Program-made: the position numbers and the translations under genes
Assembly: GCA_964392665.1 (NCBI GenBank)
Contig: CAYMQB010000033.1
Location: forward strand, 1 to 33,302
DNA length: 33,302 nt
Reading direction: 5' to 3'
Source of the DNA: CAYMQB01 sp964392665
GTDB lineage: Bacteria; Hydrothermota; E44-bin80
The notes under the pieces: generated by a model
What the model was told of the DNA's origin: nothing
Database searches by the model: none
What the model saw: the letters and a program-made list of their open reading frames with translations, nothing else
Shown here: positions 15,625-24,800 of the stretch, piece by piece
Layout of the letters: each line of letters begins with the position of its first letter
Position numbering within the stretch: position 1 is the first letter of the stretch

Positions 15625-16086
15625 GAAAAGATAGACCAAAGACATGAGACATAAGACATAAGACATAAGACATAAGACATAAGACATAAGACATAAGACA
15701 TGAGACCGGAGACATACAGAAAAAGAGCACCAGAGCACAAGTCACAAGAGCACATGGAAAGGCAAAAGAACAAGATGTTGAATTAGTTTAGTTAGTTTAA
15801 TTGGTTTGAACCTTAAAACAAATGTTTTCTCTGTGTCTCTGTGGTAGATTGTGTTGAAGGCGAAATTACGAAAATCGCACAGTACAAGAAAAAATTTGTC
15901 ATTCTAAGTAAACGACAATTATTGACAAAGGAAGAATCTGATTACAAACAGACAAAACGATCCAAACGCTCACAACGACAGTAACGATGGAAAGGAATTA
16001 CCATTTACCCAATTACTAATAACGAATGTCTATTGATTTATTAACGATTGACCAATAACCGATAACTGGTCTAAACGGGGGAGAAG
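15625..16086. repeat. Mosaic intergenic repeat region 5 with perfect 7-mer array
   Basis: A tandem heptamer array at 15641-15703 has nine units: GACATGA, seven perfect GACATAA copies, then GACATGA. It is followed by the 44-nt tract 15711-15754 identical to 3882-3925, a short 9-mer array (about 15780-15810), a TTCTCTGTGTCTCTGTGG element (about 15829-15846) and ATTGAC/ACCAATAAC-type units (about 16030-16070). No gene is visible, although the flanking permease and thioredoxin-like genes look functionally linked. Confidence 0.85.
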
Positions 16087-16320
16087 ATGAAGATAGAAAT
16101 TCTGGGAAGGGGATGCCCGAAATGCAAGGAGTTAACAGCCAATGTTGAGAAAGCATTGGAAGAACTGGGAAAACAGGCAGAGATTTCGAAGGTTACCAAT
16201 CTTAATGAAATTATGAGTTATGGTGTAATGATGACACCCGCGTTGGTAGTTGATGGAAAGGTAAAAACAGCAGGTAAGGTTTTGACGGTCGAAGAGATAA
16301 AACAGATTATAGGTGGATAA
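16087..16320 (+). CDS. Thioredoxin-like small redox-active disulfide protein
   Basis: A 77-residue protein of the TIGR00412/redox_disulf_2 type: MKIEILGRGCPKCKEL with the active CPKC (Cys10, Cys13), then the cis-proline strand MMTPALVVDGKVKTAGKVL. It lacks the first strands of full thioredoxin, as is normal for this group. GGGGGAG lies ahead of the ATG. Such genes commonly accompany UPF0718 permeases and ArsR; a role in thiol reduction or metalloid transfer is inferred. Confidence 0.9.
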   Translation: MKIEILGRGCPKCKELTANVEKALEELGKQAEISKVTNLNEIMSYGVMMTPALVVDGKVKTAGKVLTVEEIKQIIGG

Positions 16321-16408
16321 GGGGAAATTACCGAAGGAGAATAGATTGAAGAAGAAAAAGAAACCTCACTCTGGTTTGCAAAAGCTTAATGGGTTTTGGG
16401 GATTGAGA

Positions 16409-16870
16409 TTATTTTTTAGAAGGGTTTTTAAGCTCTTTAACTTCTTTTAGGAACTCATCTTTATTTTCGAAGTCTCTGTATACCGAGGCAAATCTGACGT
16501 AGGTGACTTCGTCAATTTGTTTTAATCTTTTCATTACTTCTTCCCCTATTGTTTCCGAAGATATGGACAGGTTATCAAGGTCTGAGAAAGCTTCCTCAAT
16601 GTCATCGACCATCTTCTCGATATGTTCCCTGGCAATAGGTCTCTTGTGTGCCGCAGTTGCGATGCCAAGCAGCAGTTTTTGTCTGTCAAACGGTTCTTCC
16701 CTGCCGTCTCTTTTTATTACGACGAGAGGAGATTTTTCAACATATTCGTATGTGGTGAATCTCTTTTTACAGGAAAGGCACTCACGTCTCCTCCGTACGG
16801 ATTTGCCTTCTTTCCGTGAACGGCTGTCGATAACTTTATTGTCTTCAGAACCACAAAAGGGACATTTCAT
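16409..16870 (-). CDS. nrdR: Transcriptional repressor NrdR
   Basis: A 153-residue regulator of ribonucleotide reductase genes that senses ATP/dATP. The N-terminal zinc ribbon has CPFC (Cys3, Cys6) and CLSC (Cys31, Cys34) with the RSRKEGKSVRRRRECLSC signature. The ATP-cone follows (VVIKRDGREEPFDRQKLLLG) and the end contains VTYVRFASVYRDF. Length and architecture are standard. No nrd genes are in this window. Its promoter leaves just 6 nt before the ATG, implying a leaderless mRNA. Confidence 0.97.
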   Translation of the reverse strand: MKCPFCGSEDNKVIDSRSRKEGKSVRRRRECLSCKKRFTTYEYVEKSPLVVIKRDGREEPFDRQKLLLGIATAAHKRPIAREHIEKMVDDIEEAFSDLDNLSISSETIGEEVMKRLKQIDEVTYVRFASVYRDFENKDEFLKEVKELKNPSKK

Positions 16871-16876
16871 AATCTA

Positions 16877-16905
16877 AGTATATACTTTTTATTTCGGTAA
16901 GTCAA
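16877..16905 (-). promoter_or_regulatory. Leaderless promoter of nrdR
   Basis: Minus strand: TTGACT (16905-16900), a 17-nt spacer and TATACT (16882-16877), then exactly 6 nt to the ATG at 16870. No ribosome binding site is present. Confidence 0.75.
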
Positions 16906-17023
16906 TAGGTTTTTGATCTTGGCTTTGCGGTTTTGGCAATAGAGCATTGACTATTATAGATTCTGATGAAATCTGCCATTCCGGTTGGAAAAACAGGCTC
17001 CTTTTTGAAGGTTGTTTTTTTGT

Positions 17024-17052
17024 TTGACAGTGGCGTGATTTCTTGATATACA
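17024..17052 (+). promoter_or_regulatory. Leaderless promoter of the membrane protein gene at 17059
   Basis: TTGACA (17024-17029), a 17-nt spacer and TATACA (17047-17052), then TAAATA and the ATG at 17059. The 6-nt gap matches those of nrdR and the minus-strand arsR. No ribosome binding site is present. Confidence 0.75.
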
Positions 17053-17058
17053 TAAATA

Positions 17059-17625
17059 ATGGAAAACAAAAGGTATCTTCATATCTTCTATGAAACAATC
17101 TTAGTCATTTTCCTACCTTTTCTAATTGTACTCTCTATTGAATTTGTACTGAAACTCGGAATGGGTCCCAATGTGAGAGTAGTTTCATTTTTTCCTGCTA
17201 TTTATGCATCTATCATTACCTTCTGTTCATTTGTCTGGATTAGAAAAAAGATTATCTATGCTCTCATACCTATTCTGTTAAGCAGTGTTGTATTTGCCAT
17301 CTTTAATAAGAATGGTTCACCCGTGATTGTCAAAGGTATTTATTTCTTTGTTTCTCTTTTTGTATTATCGTTTTTTTCCGTTTTTGGTTATGCACTTTCT
17401 AAGGTTATTGCTACATATAAACCTTCTCGGATTGGATATTTTCTTAGATTTTTTACAGGTCTTTTTGTTTTTGTTTGTGGGATGATACTTGTTTACATTT
17501 TCTCGGGTTTTCAAGATCCTGAAACAACCATTGTGAAATCTATTCTTTATGGGCTTGGAAATGGATTTCCAGTAGGCTGTGGGGTAATTTCGGTTATTAT
17601 GATGCTTTCAGAAAAGGTCGGTTGA
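17059..17625 (+). CDS. Six-helix membrane protein of unknown function
   Basis: A 188-residue, very hydrophobic protein with about six transmembrane segments. The first is ETILVIFLPFLIVLSIEFVL; a G-rich last segment (YGLGNGFPVGCGVISVIMM) ends the protein. No catalytic motif is visible and I do not recognise the family. It is followed immediately by the DUF4390 gene (stop and next ATG 2 nt apart), so the pair is cotranscribed and possibly shares function with the histidine kinase downstream. Confidence 0.75.
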   Translation: MENKRYLHIFYETILVIFLPFLIVLSIEFVLKLGMGPNVRVVSFFPAIYASIITFCSFVWIRKKIIYALIPILLSSVVFAIFNKNGSPVIVKGIYFFVSLFVLSFFSVFGYALSKVIATYKPSRIGYFLRFFTGLFVFVCGMILVYIFSGFQDPETTIVKSILYGLGNGFPVGCGVISVIMMLSEKVG

Positions 17626-17627
17626 CT

Positions 17628-18158
17628 ATGGGTTTTCTTCTACAATTTTTGGCAACGAAAGCAATTGCACCGATTCTTGGTTCTATTGTGCTCTTAACTA
17701 TGGGAGAACATCCTGTGTCACTTTCAAAACCTGACATTGTAGCAAAAGGCGACACGATTTTCATTAGTACAAAAATAAGCAATGGATTTCCAAAAGAGTT
17801 ATTGGAGATAATAAGAAGCGGTACACCGGTAACTATGAGGTTAAAAGTTGAATGCCTGAGCGATATATATTTTACGCATTCGGTCCAGTATGATATTGAA
17901 ACGAAGATTTACAGCATAGAGCTCGAAAATAGGGAAGAGCAGGAAACAGAGGACGAAAAAAAGATGAAAGACCTGGTTTCCAAATTCGACCATGTCATTT
18001 TACATAAAAGTGAAGTTTCAAGATCGAATAAGATAAGTTTAAGGGTTTCATTGGACCCTGTTAGATTGGCTTTTCTTGACAATGAGGAGTTCGACTTAAT
18101 GACACTGTGGGATTATAGAAGCCCACAGCAGACAATTGGAGTACACTTAGATGAGTAA
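17628..18158 (+). CDS. DUF4390-type exported protein
   Basis: A 176-residue protein with an N-terminal hydrophobic segment (IAPILGSIVLLTMG) that may be a signal peptide or anchor. The body is beta-rich: LSKPDIVAKGDTIFISTKI, SGTPVTMRLKVECLSD, and an end rich in KISLRVSLDPVRLAFL. This fits DUF4390, a family that in proteobacteria lies directly upstream of the NtrY sensor kinase; here too an NtrY-like kinase follows at 18432. Family assignment is moderate. The ATG at 17628 is chosen over the TTG at 17622 because of the AAAAGG spacing. Confidence 0.65.
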   Translation: MGFLLQFLATKAIAPILGSIVLLTMGEHPVSLSKPDIVAKGDTIFISTKISNGFPKELLEIIRSGTPVTMRLKVECLSDIYFTHSVQYDIETKIYSIELENREEQETEDEKKMKDLVSKFDHVILHKSEVSRSNKISLRVSLDPVRLAFLDNEEFDLMTLWDYRSPQQTIGVHLDE

Positions 18159-18395
18159 TACGGAAATGAGAACGGCAGACCACAGACATCAGACCGGAGA
18201 CCGAAGAATAGAGACCATGAAAGACAGAAGAGAGAAGGAGTATTGCTCCGCAACGGTTTGGGTTCATCTACGATGAACGGTATTGGTGCTTTCAGCAGGT
18301 TCTGAGTCCCTGCGGGACGGGGAGAGGCGATAAGCTAAACAGTGAGACGGAGTTCGGAGATTAAATTCTATGCTGTGGATTAAACGCTCAAAAGA
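18159..18395. repeat. Mosaic intergenic repeat region 6
   Basis: GAC-headed 7-mers (GACCACA, GACATCA, GACCGGA, GACCGAA; about 18179-18206) are followed by 3-nt-loop mini-hairpins: TTCATC-TAC-GATGAA, TGCT-TTC-AGCA and TCCC-TGC-GGGA (about 18262-18318). A GCTGTGGATTAAACGCTC unit follows near 18373. No gene is visible. Confidence 0.75.
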
Positions 18396-18425
18396 TTGGA
18401 ATAAATCATCTTTTTACCCTAATAT
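18396..18425 (+). promoter_or_regulatory. Leaderless promoter of the histidine kinase gene
   Basis: TTGGAA (18396-18401), an 18-nt spacer and TAATAT (18420-18425), followed by exactly 6 nt (CTTGAA) and the ATG at 18432. No ribosome binding site is visible. Confidence 0.6.
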
Positions 18426-18431
18426 CTTGAA

Positions 18432-19592
18432 ATGAGTATACGTTTTAAGTTTATTATTATTAATTTCATTTTGATTGTAATTACAGTCGGACCTCTTGTT
18501 TTCTTTACATTAAGGACAACAGAGCTTAAACTTGGGATGAAGGATATACCAGGGATTGAAAAAGCAATCGAAAATGCTGTTATATATAGCCCAGAGGGAC
18601 CTGAGAAAGATCAATCTTTGGACGCGCTCAGAAAATATCGGCAGATGAAAGCCTTGAAGTCGCTACTAAAAAGGGAGTTTATTGCATTTACGATACTCCT
18701 GAGTCTTTTTATTATATTTTTTTCAACAGCACTTACTGTTTTCTTTACGCTGAGAGTAACAAAACCGCTCAGAAAATTGGAAGTGGCTGCCAAAAAACTC
18801 GCACAGGGTGAGTTCCCTGCAATTGAAGGTGTGCGCACAAGAGATGAAGTGGGAAGACTTGTCGAGACCTTTAATAATATGTCTCTCGCTCTCGAAGAAA
18901 GTAAGAAACAATTAGTAATTGCAGAAAGAGAAGCAGCCTGGAAGGATGCTGCAAGAGCAGTATCACACGAAATTCGCAATCCACTTACGCCTATAAAGCT
19001 TGCTACGGAAAGATTGAAGGAAAAGGCAAAGTTGGGAAGCAAGGATATCGATAAGACAATTTTCGAAACCACTGGAATGATATTGGAAGAAATAGAAAAT
19101 TTAGATGGTATTGCAAGGAGCTTTTCCGAATTTGCGAAACTTCCCGAGCCTAAGAAAAAAATGGACAGTCTAAATGAAGTTTTACAAGAAGTTGTCTACC
19201 TGTATTCCGAATTTGAAGGGATAGAAATTCGGCATCGATTCGATGATAGCATACCACAATTCCTATTTGACAGAGATAGAGTGAAACAGGTATTGATAAA
19301 TATTGTGAAAAATGGAATTGAAGCGATGGATGGAAAAGGTGTCATCTGGATTGTATCGAAAGCTGATGTTCCCGGGAAAACAGCGAAACTATCGGTAAAG
19401 GACAGTGGACCAGGCTTGAATGTTGATCCGGGATTGCTTTTTGTTCCCCATTTTACAACAAAAGAGAAAGGGAGTGGACTTGGCCTTGCAATATCAAAAA
19501 GGATTATCGAGGCACATAACGGAAAGATCGAGATAAGTAGTGTAGAAGGCGAGGGAACGGAGTTCATCATTACACTCCCGACAGAGACCTGA
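18432..19592 (+). CDS. NtrY-like sensor histidine kinase
   Basis: A 386-residue membrane kinase. Two transmembrane helices (about 8-28 and 83-108) enclose a short periplasmic region of about 55 residues, too small for a large sensor fold. A HAMP domain follows (about 109-162). The phosphoacceptor H-box is AVSHEIRNPLTPIKLATERL, His about 179. The ATPase part has VLINIVKNGIEAMD (N-box), KDSGPGL (G1) and TKEKGSGLGLAISKRI (G2). The RNPLTPI wording is characteristic of the NtrY group. The stop lies 6 nt before the response regulator start, so they form a cognate pair. Confidence 0.93.
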   Translation: MSIRFKFIIINFILIVITVGPLVFFTLRTTELKLGMKDIPGIEKAIENAVIYSPEGPEKDQSLDALRKYRQMKALKSLLKREFIAFTILLSLFIIFFSTALTVFFTLRVTKPLRKLEVAAKKLAQGEFPAIEGVRTRDEVGRLVETFNNMSLALEESKKQLVIAEREAAWKDAARAVSHEIRNPLTPIKLATERLKEKAKLGSKDIDKTIFETTGMILEEIENLDGIARSFSEFAKLPEPKKKMDSLNEVLQEVVYLYSEFEGIEIRHRFDDSIPQFLFDRDRVKQVLINIVKNGIEAMDGKGVIWIVSKADVPGKTAKLSVKDSGPGLNVDPGLLFVPHFTTKEKGSGLGLAISKRIIEAHNGKIEISSVEGEGTEFIITLPTET

Positions 19593-19598
19593 CCCCTA

Positions 19599-20960
19599 AT
19601 GAAAAAGATACTTGTTGTTGACGATGAGCGAAATATCCAGAGAATACTCAAGGAAGTTTTAATGGATGAAGGATATTTGGTTACAACCAAAGGGACAGGG
19701 AAAGGTTGTATTGAAGCCATAAAAAGTGAGTTTTTCGATTGCATTATTCTGGATGTTAAGCTGCCAGATGCCGACGGCATTTCCATTATAGATACAATCA
19801 AAAAATTCTCGGGAGAAAGTGAAATTGTCGTCATTTCCGGGCACGGAACGATTGAAATGGCTGTGGAAGCCATAAAGAAGGGTGCCTTTGATTTTATAAA
19901 AAAGCCACTCTCTTTGGAAAAAGTCCGGCTCGTGTTGAAACACTCGCTTGAAATGCACAATATCAGACGCGAAAAGGAGAGCTGGGATAAGGAGATAGAG
20001 GAAAAATACAGGATGATTGGTTTGAGTAAAGCTATTGATGAGGTGAAAGCCTTGGTCAATAAGGTTGCACATCTTGACAGCAAGGTATTGATAACTGGAG
20101 AGAGCGGAGTAGGAAAAGAGCTTGTCGCGTATGCCATCCACAAAAAGAGCGAAAGAAAGGATGCCCCTTTTGTGAAGGTCAACTGTGCTGCTATTCCAAT
20201 GGAGCTTGTCGAAAGCGAACTATTCGGACATGAGAAGGGAGCCTTCACCGGTGCGACGATGAAGAGAAAGGGGAAATTTGAATCGGCAAATGGGGGTACT
20301 ATTTTGCTCGATGAAATTGGTGATATGAATCTCGCAACTCAGGCGAAGGTTTTAAGGCTAATTGAAACAGGAGAGGCGATGCCTCTTGGAAGTAACGATC
20401 CTACGCATACAGATCTGAGGATCATTGCATCCACGAATAAAAATATGAAGGAAGAGGTTAGAAATGGGAATTTCAGAGAGGATTTGTTTTTCAGGCTAAA
20501 TATTTTTCCCATACAAATTGCACCGTTAAGGGAGAGAAAAGAAGACATACCACTTCTTGTTGAGCATTTTGTGAAGCAGATAACCTTGAATTCTGCCCTG
20601 GGGCATAAGAAGTTTTCTAAGGGTGCAGTTAAAAAGCTTGCCGAATACAATTTTCCGGGGAATATCAGAGAACTTAAGAATATAGTCGAAAGGCTTTTGA
20701 TATTGGAAGAAGGGGATACGGTTATTAAAGAGGATGTGCAACATCTACTAAAGGGAGTAGAGGGTGAGGAAAAAACCTCTCTTTTTTCACAGCCTTACAA
20801 AAATGCTAAAAAGAATTTTGAGAAACTATATGTAGAAAAGAAGTTGAAGGAGAACAACTGGAATATTTCAGCGACTGCCCAGATTCTCGATATAGAAAGA
20901 ACCAATCTCCATAGAAAGATGCGGGAGTTGGGAATTAGACAATGCAAGGAAGAAGAGTGA
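19599..20960 (+). CDS. NtrC-family sigma54-dependent response regulator
   Basis: A 453-residue regulator. Receiver domain about 1-120, with Asp8/Asp9 and phosphoacceptor Asp52 (IILDVKLPDADG) and Lys in FDFIKKPL. The AAA+ domain has Walker A GESGVGKE, the sigma54-contacting GAFTGA loop (HEKGAFTGAT), Walker B ILLDEIGDM and the arginine-bearing FREDLFFRLNIFPI. A Fis-type helix-turn-helix ends the protein (NISATAQILDIERTNLHRKM). It should act at -24/-12 promoters with RpoN; its targets are not identified. The organism therefore must encode sigma54. It converges on sppA with a 34-nt gap. Confidence 0.95.
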   Translation: MKKILVVDDERNIQRILKEVLMDEGYLVTTKGTGKGCIEAIKSEFFDCIILDVKLPDADGISIIDTIKKFSGESEIVVISGHGTIEMAVEAIKKGAFDFIKKPLSLEKVRLVLKHSLEMHNIRREKESWDKEIEEKYRMIGLSKAIDEVKALVNKVAHLDSKVLITGESGVGKELVAYAIHKKSERKDAPFVKVNCAAIPMELVESELFGHEKGAFTGATMKRKGKFESANGGTILLDEIGDMNLATQAKVLRLIETGEAMPLGSNDPTHTDLRIIASTNKNMKEEVRNGNFREDLFFRLNIFPIQIAPLRERKEDIPLLVEHFVKQITLNSALGHKKFSKGAVKKLAEYNFPGNIRELKNIVERLLILEEGDTVIKEDVQHLLKGVEGEEKTSLFSQPYKNAKKNFEKLYVEKKLKENNWNISATAQILDIERTNLHRKMRELGIRQCKEEE

Positions 20961-20994
20961 GTATAATGGTTTTTATTATCAAGAAATCTGTGCG

Positions 20995-21846
20995 CTATCG
21001 GTATTCCAATTTAATACCTGCGATATAATCCTGCACCAACGTTCTTATTCCGAGTAATTCCAGCAGCGTTGGTCTTTTCTTTTTGGGTTTTAACACTCTT
21101 GGTTTTCCTTTTATACCCGTTGTTTTGGCGGCAGCATAAATCACATCTTGAAGGTCCCCAAGTTCGTCTACCAGACCGAGTTCTAAAGCCTGTTTGCCAG
21201 TCACTATTCTTCCATCTGCAATTTTAAGAACATCTTCTTTTTCAATCCCTCTTTCCAGAACAATAGCATCGACGAATTGATTATAGACATCGTCGATTAC
21301 CTGTTTTAGCAGTTCTGATTCCCGATCTGTCATTCTTCTGAATGGCGAACCAATATCTTTGTGCTCCTGAGACTTTATCACCATAAAGTAAACACCGATT
21401 TTTTCCAGCAATTCCTCTACATTTGCCATCTGCATTATTACACCGATTGAACCCGTAACCGTTCCGGGGTTGGCATATATTCTATCACAGGGGATTGCAA
21501 CATAGTATCCGCCGGAAGCTGCGACGCTTCCCATGGAAGCGAAAACAGGTTTGCCACTTGTTTTAACTCTTCTGATTTCGTTACATATCTCCTGTGATGC
21601 AGCCACTCCACCGCCCGGGCTGTCGATACGAAGCACTACAGCTCGTACATTTCTATTTGACCTAAAGGAACCGAGATGCTTGATTACATCTTTTCGAACT
21701 TCGTCGGTAATCGTTCCTTTTAGTTCCACAAGTCCTATCGACTTTTCAAAACCAAAACTGACCGCCGAAGTGCTTAAAAAGGTGGGAGAAATTATAGTCA
21801 ATGGAACTATTAGTATTTTAAGAATTATTGAAAACAAATAAGACAT
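20995..21846 (-). CDS. sppA: Signal peptide peptidase SppA (short form)
   Basis: A 283-residue membrane-associated serine protease of the S49 family that digests cleaved signal peptides. N-terminal hydrophobic anchor (about 4-30), then VVLRIDSPGGGVAASQEI, the nucleophile region SVAASGGYYVA (Ser about 111) and the general-base lysine in SQEHKDIG (about 163), giving a Ser-Lys dyad. TVTGSIGV and the GRIVTGKQALELGLVDELG signature follow. Single-domain length matches the bacillus/archaeal form. The ATG has a strong GGAGGTGAT site. It lies 47 nt downstream of the cyclase-TPR gene. Confidence 0.95.
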   Translation of the reverse strand: MSYLFSIILKILIVPLTIISPTFLSTSAVSFGFEKSIGLVELKGTITDEVRKDVIKHLGSFRSNRNVRAVVLRIDSPGGGVAASQEICNEIRRVKTSGKPVFASMGSVAASGGYYVAIPCDRIYANPGTVTGSIGVIMQMANVEELLEKIGVYFMVIKSQEHKDIGSPFRRMTDRESELLKQVIDDVYNQFVDAIVLERGIEKEDVLKIADGRIVTGKQALELGLVDELGDLQDVIYAAAKTTGIKGKPRVLKPKKKRPTLLELLGIRTLVQDYIAGIKLEYR

Positions 21847-21893
21847 ATCACCTCCAGAGTTAAGTTAATATTTGTCAAGAATGATTTCTAAGT

Positions 21894-24800
21894 TTATTTA
21901 TTACCATATGAAGAATTTATCAAAGAGGACAGGTAACCGTCTTTGATGTTAGATGCGATTTCACTTGCCTTTTTCAACTGTGTTTCCCATTCAGCATTTT
22001 CTAAACCTCTGTTGCACTCAGACATAAGGTAAAGCGCCCAAGCTCTTTCTCTCATCGAACCCAATTGTTCCGAGAATTTTAAGACCATCGAGGCATTTGC
22101 AAGAGCATTTTCCAGGTCTTTCTTTTTCGTAAGGTATCTTGCTGCTTCTTTGAAAAGTGTTAATGCCATATCGACATCGCCAATTTGCCTGGAAACATCC
22201 AGTGCATTTTTTAATCTTAGAGAACTCTTTTCACTATCTACATTTTTATCGATAAAACCCATAAGTGTTTCCGAGAGTGATGAATATTTTTTGTCCTTCA
22301 TTTTAAGTGATCTCTCAAAAAGTATCCTAAAATATCTTAATGCATCCTCGAATTGCTCGAGATAGTAGTAGTCCATCGCAAGCCATTTGGTAGCCTCGAG
22401 TAATCCCATCGGTTGTTTGATTTGTTCTGCGATTTCTTTTGCCTTTTTGTGATATTCGATTGCGTTTTCGAAATCGCCTACTGTATGGAAAACTTCTCCA
22501 ATGTTTATAAACAGAGCCATTTGATGTTCCAAATCATTCATCTTCTCTGCCATAGAAAGTGCATTGTTGTAAAGCTCTATTGCCTTTGTAGGTTGATTCA
22601 TTCGAAAGAGGATAATACCAAGATTTCCAAGGCTATCCTTTTCGGTTTTTACATCTCCAATCTCGCGCGAAAGGTCCAGAGCATCGTTTGCGTATTTTTT
22701 TGCCTTTTGCAGGTTACCCATTATGCTATGAATGACAGAAATTGAAACACAGAGGGCTGGTATTCTTTCTTTCACATCCAAATCCCTTAACATTTTCATT
22801 GCCAATTCATATTTCTTGAGTGCTTTTTTAGGCAAACCGAGAAGATCGTAAACTTCTCCAATGTTCTGGATGGTAACGGCTTCTTCAACTGGATTTTTGA
22901 GTGTTCTGGTAATCTTGAGTGAACGGTTAAATGCTCTGAGAGCCTTTTTGAATTCTCCACATTTTTTTTGATGGAGCCCAATATTGTTTTCGGCCATTGA
23001 AACCAGCGACAGAAGGTTAATTTGCTCAGCTACCTTTTTTGCTTTTCGGTAGTATCGCATAGGTTTTTTTGGCTCTTCCATTTTGTCATACAACATACCA
23101 ATGTTCAAAAGAGACATTGTTCTATCTTGTTCGGATGATAACTTGTTCGCAAGTTTTAGCGCTCTTTTTTGATTTAACAGAGCGTTTTTTAAATCTCCTG
23201 TCATCATTAAAAAATAGCCCTGTCTTCTAAAGCACTCAAGTTTCATTTTGTCTGTTTTGTTTGTAGTTTCGGTTTTTTTTAGTAATCTCAATGCGTCGCT
23301 GAAATACTTAATTCCTGATTCATTTGCGAAATAATTCCTTGACTTTTCTCCTGAAAGTTTGGAGAAGAGAATTGCTTTCTCTATGTCCGTTCCGTTTATG
23401 AAGTGGTAGGCAAGCCTTTCGATAACGTCGTAGTTTTCCTTATAGCGCGAATATATCCAGTTGGCATATTTGTTATGCAACTCTCTGCGATTCTTTTTCA
23501 ATATCGAATTATATATAACTTCCCTGACCGTAGGTGTATTGAAACGGTAAGTATGATTTTCATTCTGTGATATTGAAGATATTTCTCCTTCGAAATGTTC
23601 AAGACTATCCAGAATTTCACTTGTTTCGGTTTTTTCTTTGGAGAGCAAAAATGAAATGTCTTCCATTGTAAAAGTTTGCCCAACGACTGCTGCCATACGT
23701 AGCGCGCGTTGATCCATTTCACCCATTCTATCTATTCTTTCCATAACGATGCTGTTTATGGTTTCTGGAATCTTTATCAAGTCCGGTGACCTTTTTAGCT
23801 CGACTTTCACTTCCTTTCTTTTAAGAAGTCTCCTTTTTACAAGATTTTTTGCAAGTTCTTCTATATAAAGAGGATTACCTTTCGTGTGGTTAAAAACGAG
23901 TTCCTTGATATCATTCGATGGTTCTTTTTCGTCGAAGATTGCCTTCAAGTACTGAAAAGTGTGTTCCTTTTCAAGATTTGACAGGTTAATGTTTGTTGAG
24001 AATTCCTCTGCAATCAAAGGAAAAGCTAATTCTGGACGGTATGCGCATAAGAAAAGGATTTTTGATTTTGTGATTTCATTGGCAAGATAGGTAATTAGTT
24101 CCAGAGAAAGTTTATCAGACCATTGCAGGTCTTCAAATTTTAAGCACAGTGGTATTCGAGCAAGCGCTGAGAAGAGATTTTTCGTTGCCTGGAAAATTAG
24201 TTTTTTCTTTGCTGCTGGGGGTATGGAAAGGGTTTGCTCTGTTTCCAAACCGAGTATAGTTGGTATGATAGCTGCTTCCATTTCCCCAAGTCCGATTTTT
24301 GTGATAAAAGCATTAATTTTATTTCTCTTTAGAACATCGTCGTCCTTTTCCGTGAATCCAAATAAATTGGTAAGAATCTGTTTGAACGGGAGATAGGCAA
24401 TATTGGATGAGTAGGAGAAGGAATCGCCTGAGTGGACAGTAAATCCCTGTTGTTTAAGAATCTTGTCGCTTTCCTCGAGAAGTCTTGTTTTCCCCGTTCC
24501 GGATTTACCTATTATGGAAATTATCCTTCTCTCACCATTCTTTGCAGTTGTAATATTGTTTCGTATTGTTTCCAGTTCTGCTTTTCTGTTAATAAGTTTC
24601 GTTCGTGTCTTAAATGAAACGGTTTTCGCTGACTTTTTTTGTTGCTTCGGTTTTTGAGCAAGATATATAAGTACAGGTTTTCTTTTTCCTTTTACCATCA
24701 CCGAAGGTAATTTCTTTGTTTGAATGTTGTTCTTAATATTTTCATATGTTGATTGACTGACAATGACCTCTCCTGCTTTAGCTACACCTTCCAATCTGGA

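Noticed and set aside
15641..15703. CRISPR array
   Set aside because: Seven-nt units without spacers; a simple tandem repeat.
15481..15738. Minus-strand ORF with LCLMSYV repeats
   Set aside because: It is the reverse reading of the GACATAA array, which has no stops in that direction.
20961..20994. Bidirectional terminator between the response regulator and sppA
   Set aside because: Only a weak AT stem (ATAAT/ATTAT) is visible, not enough to call.
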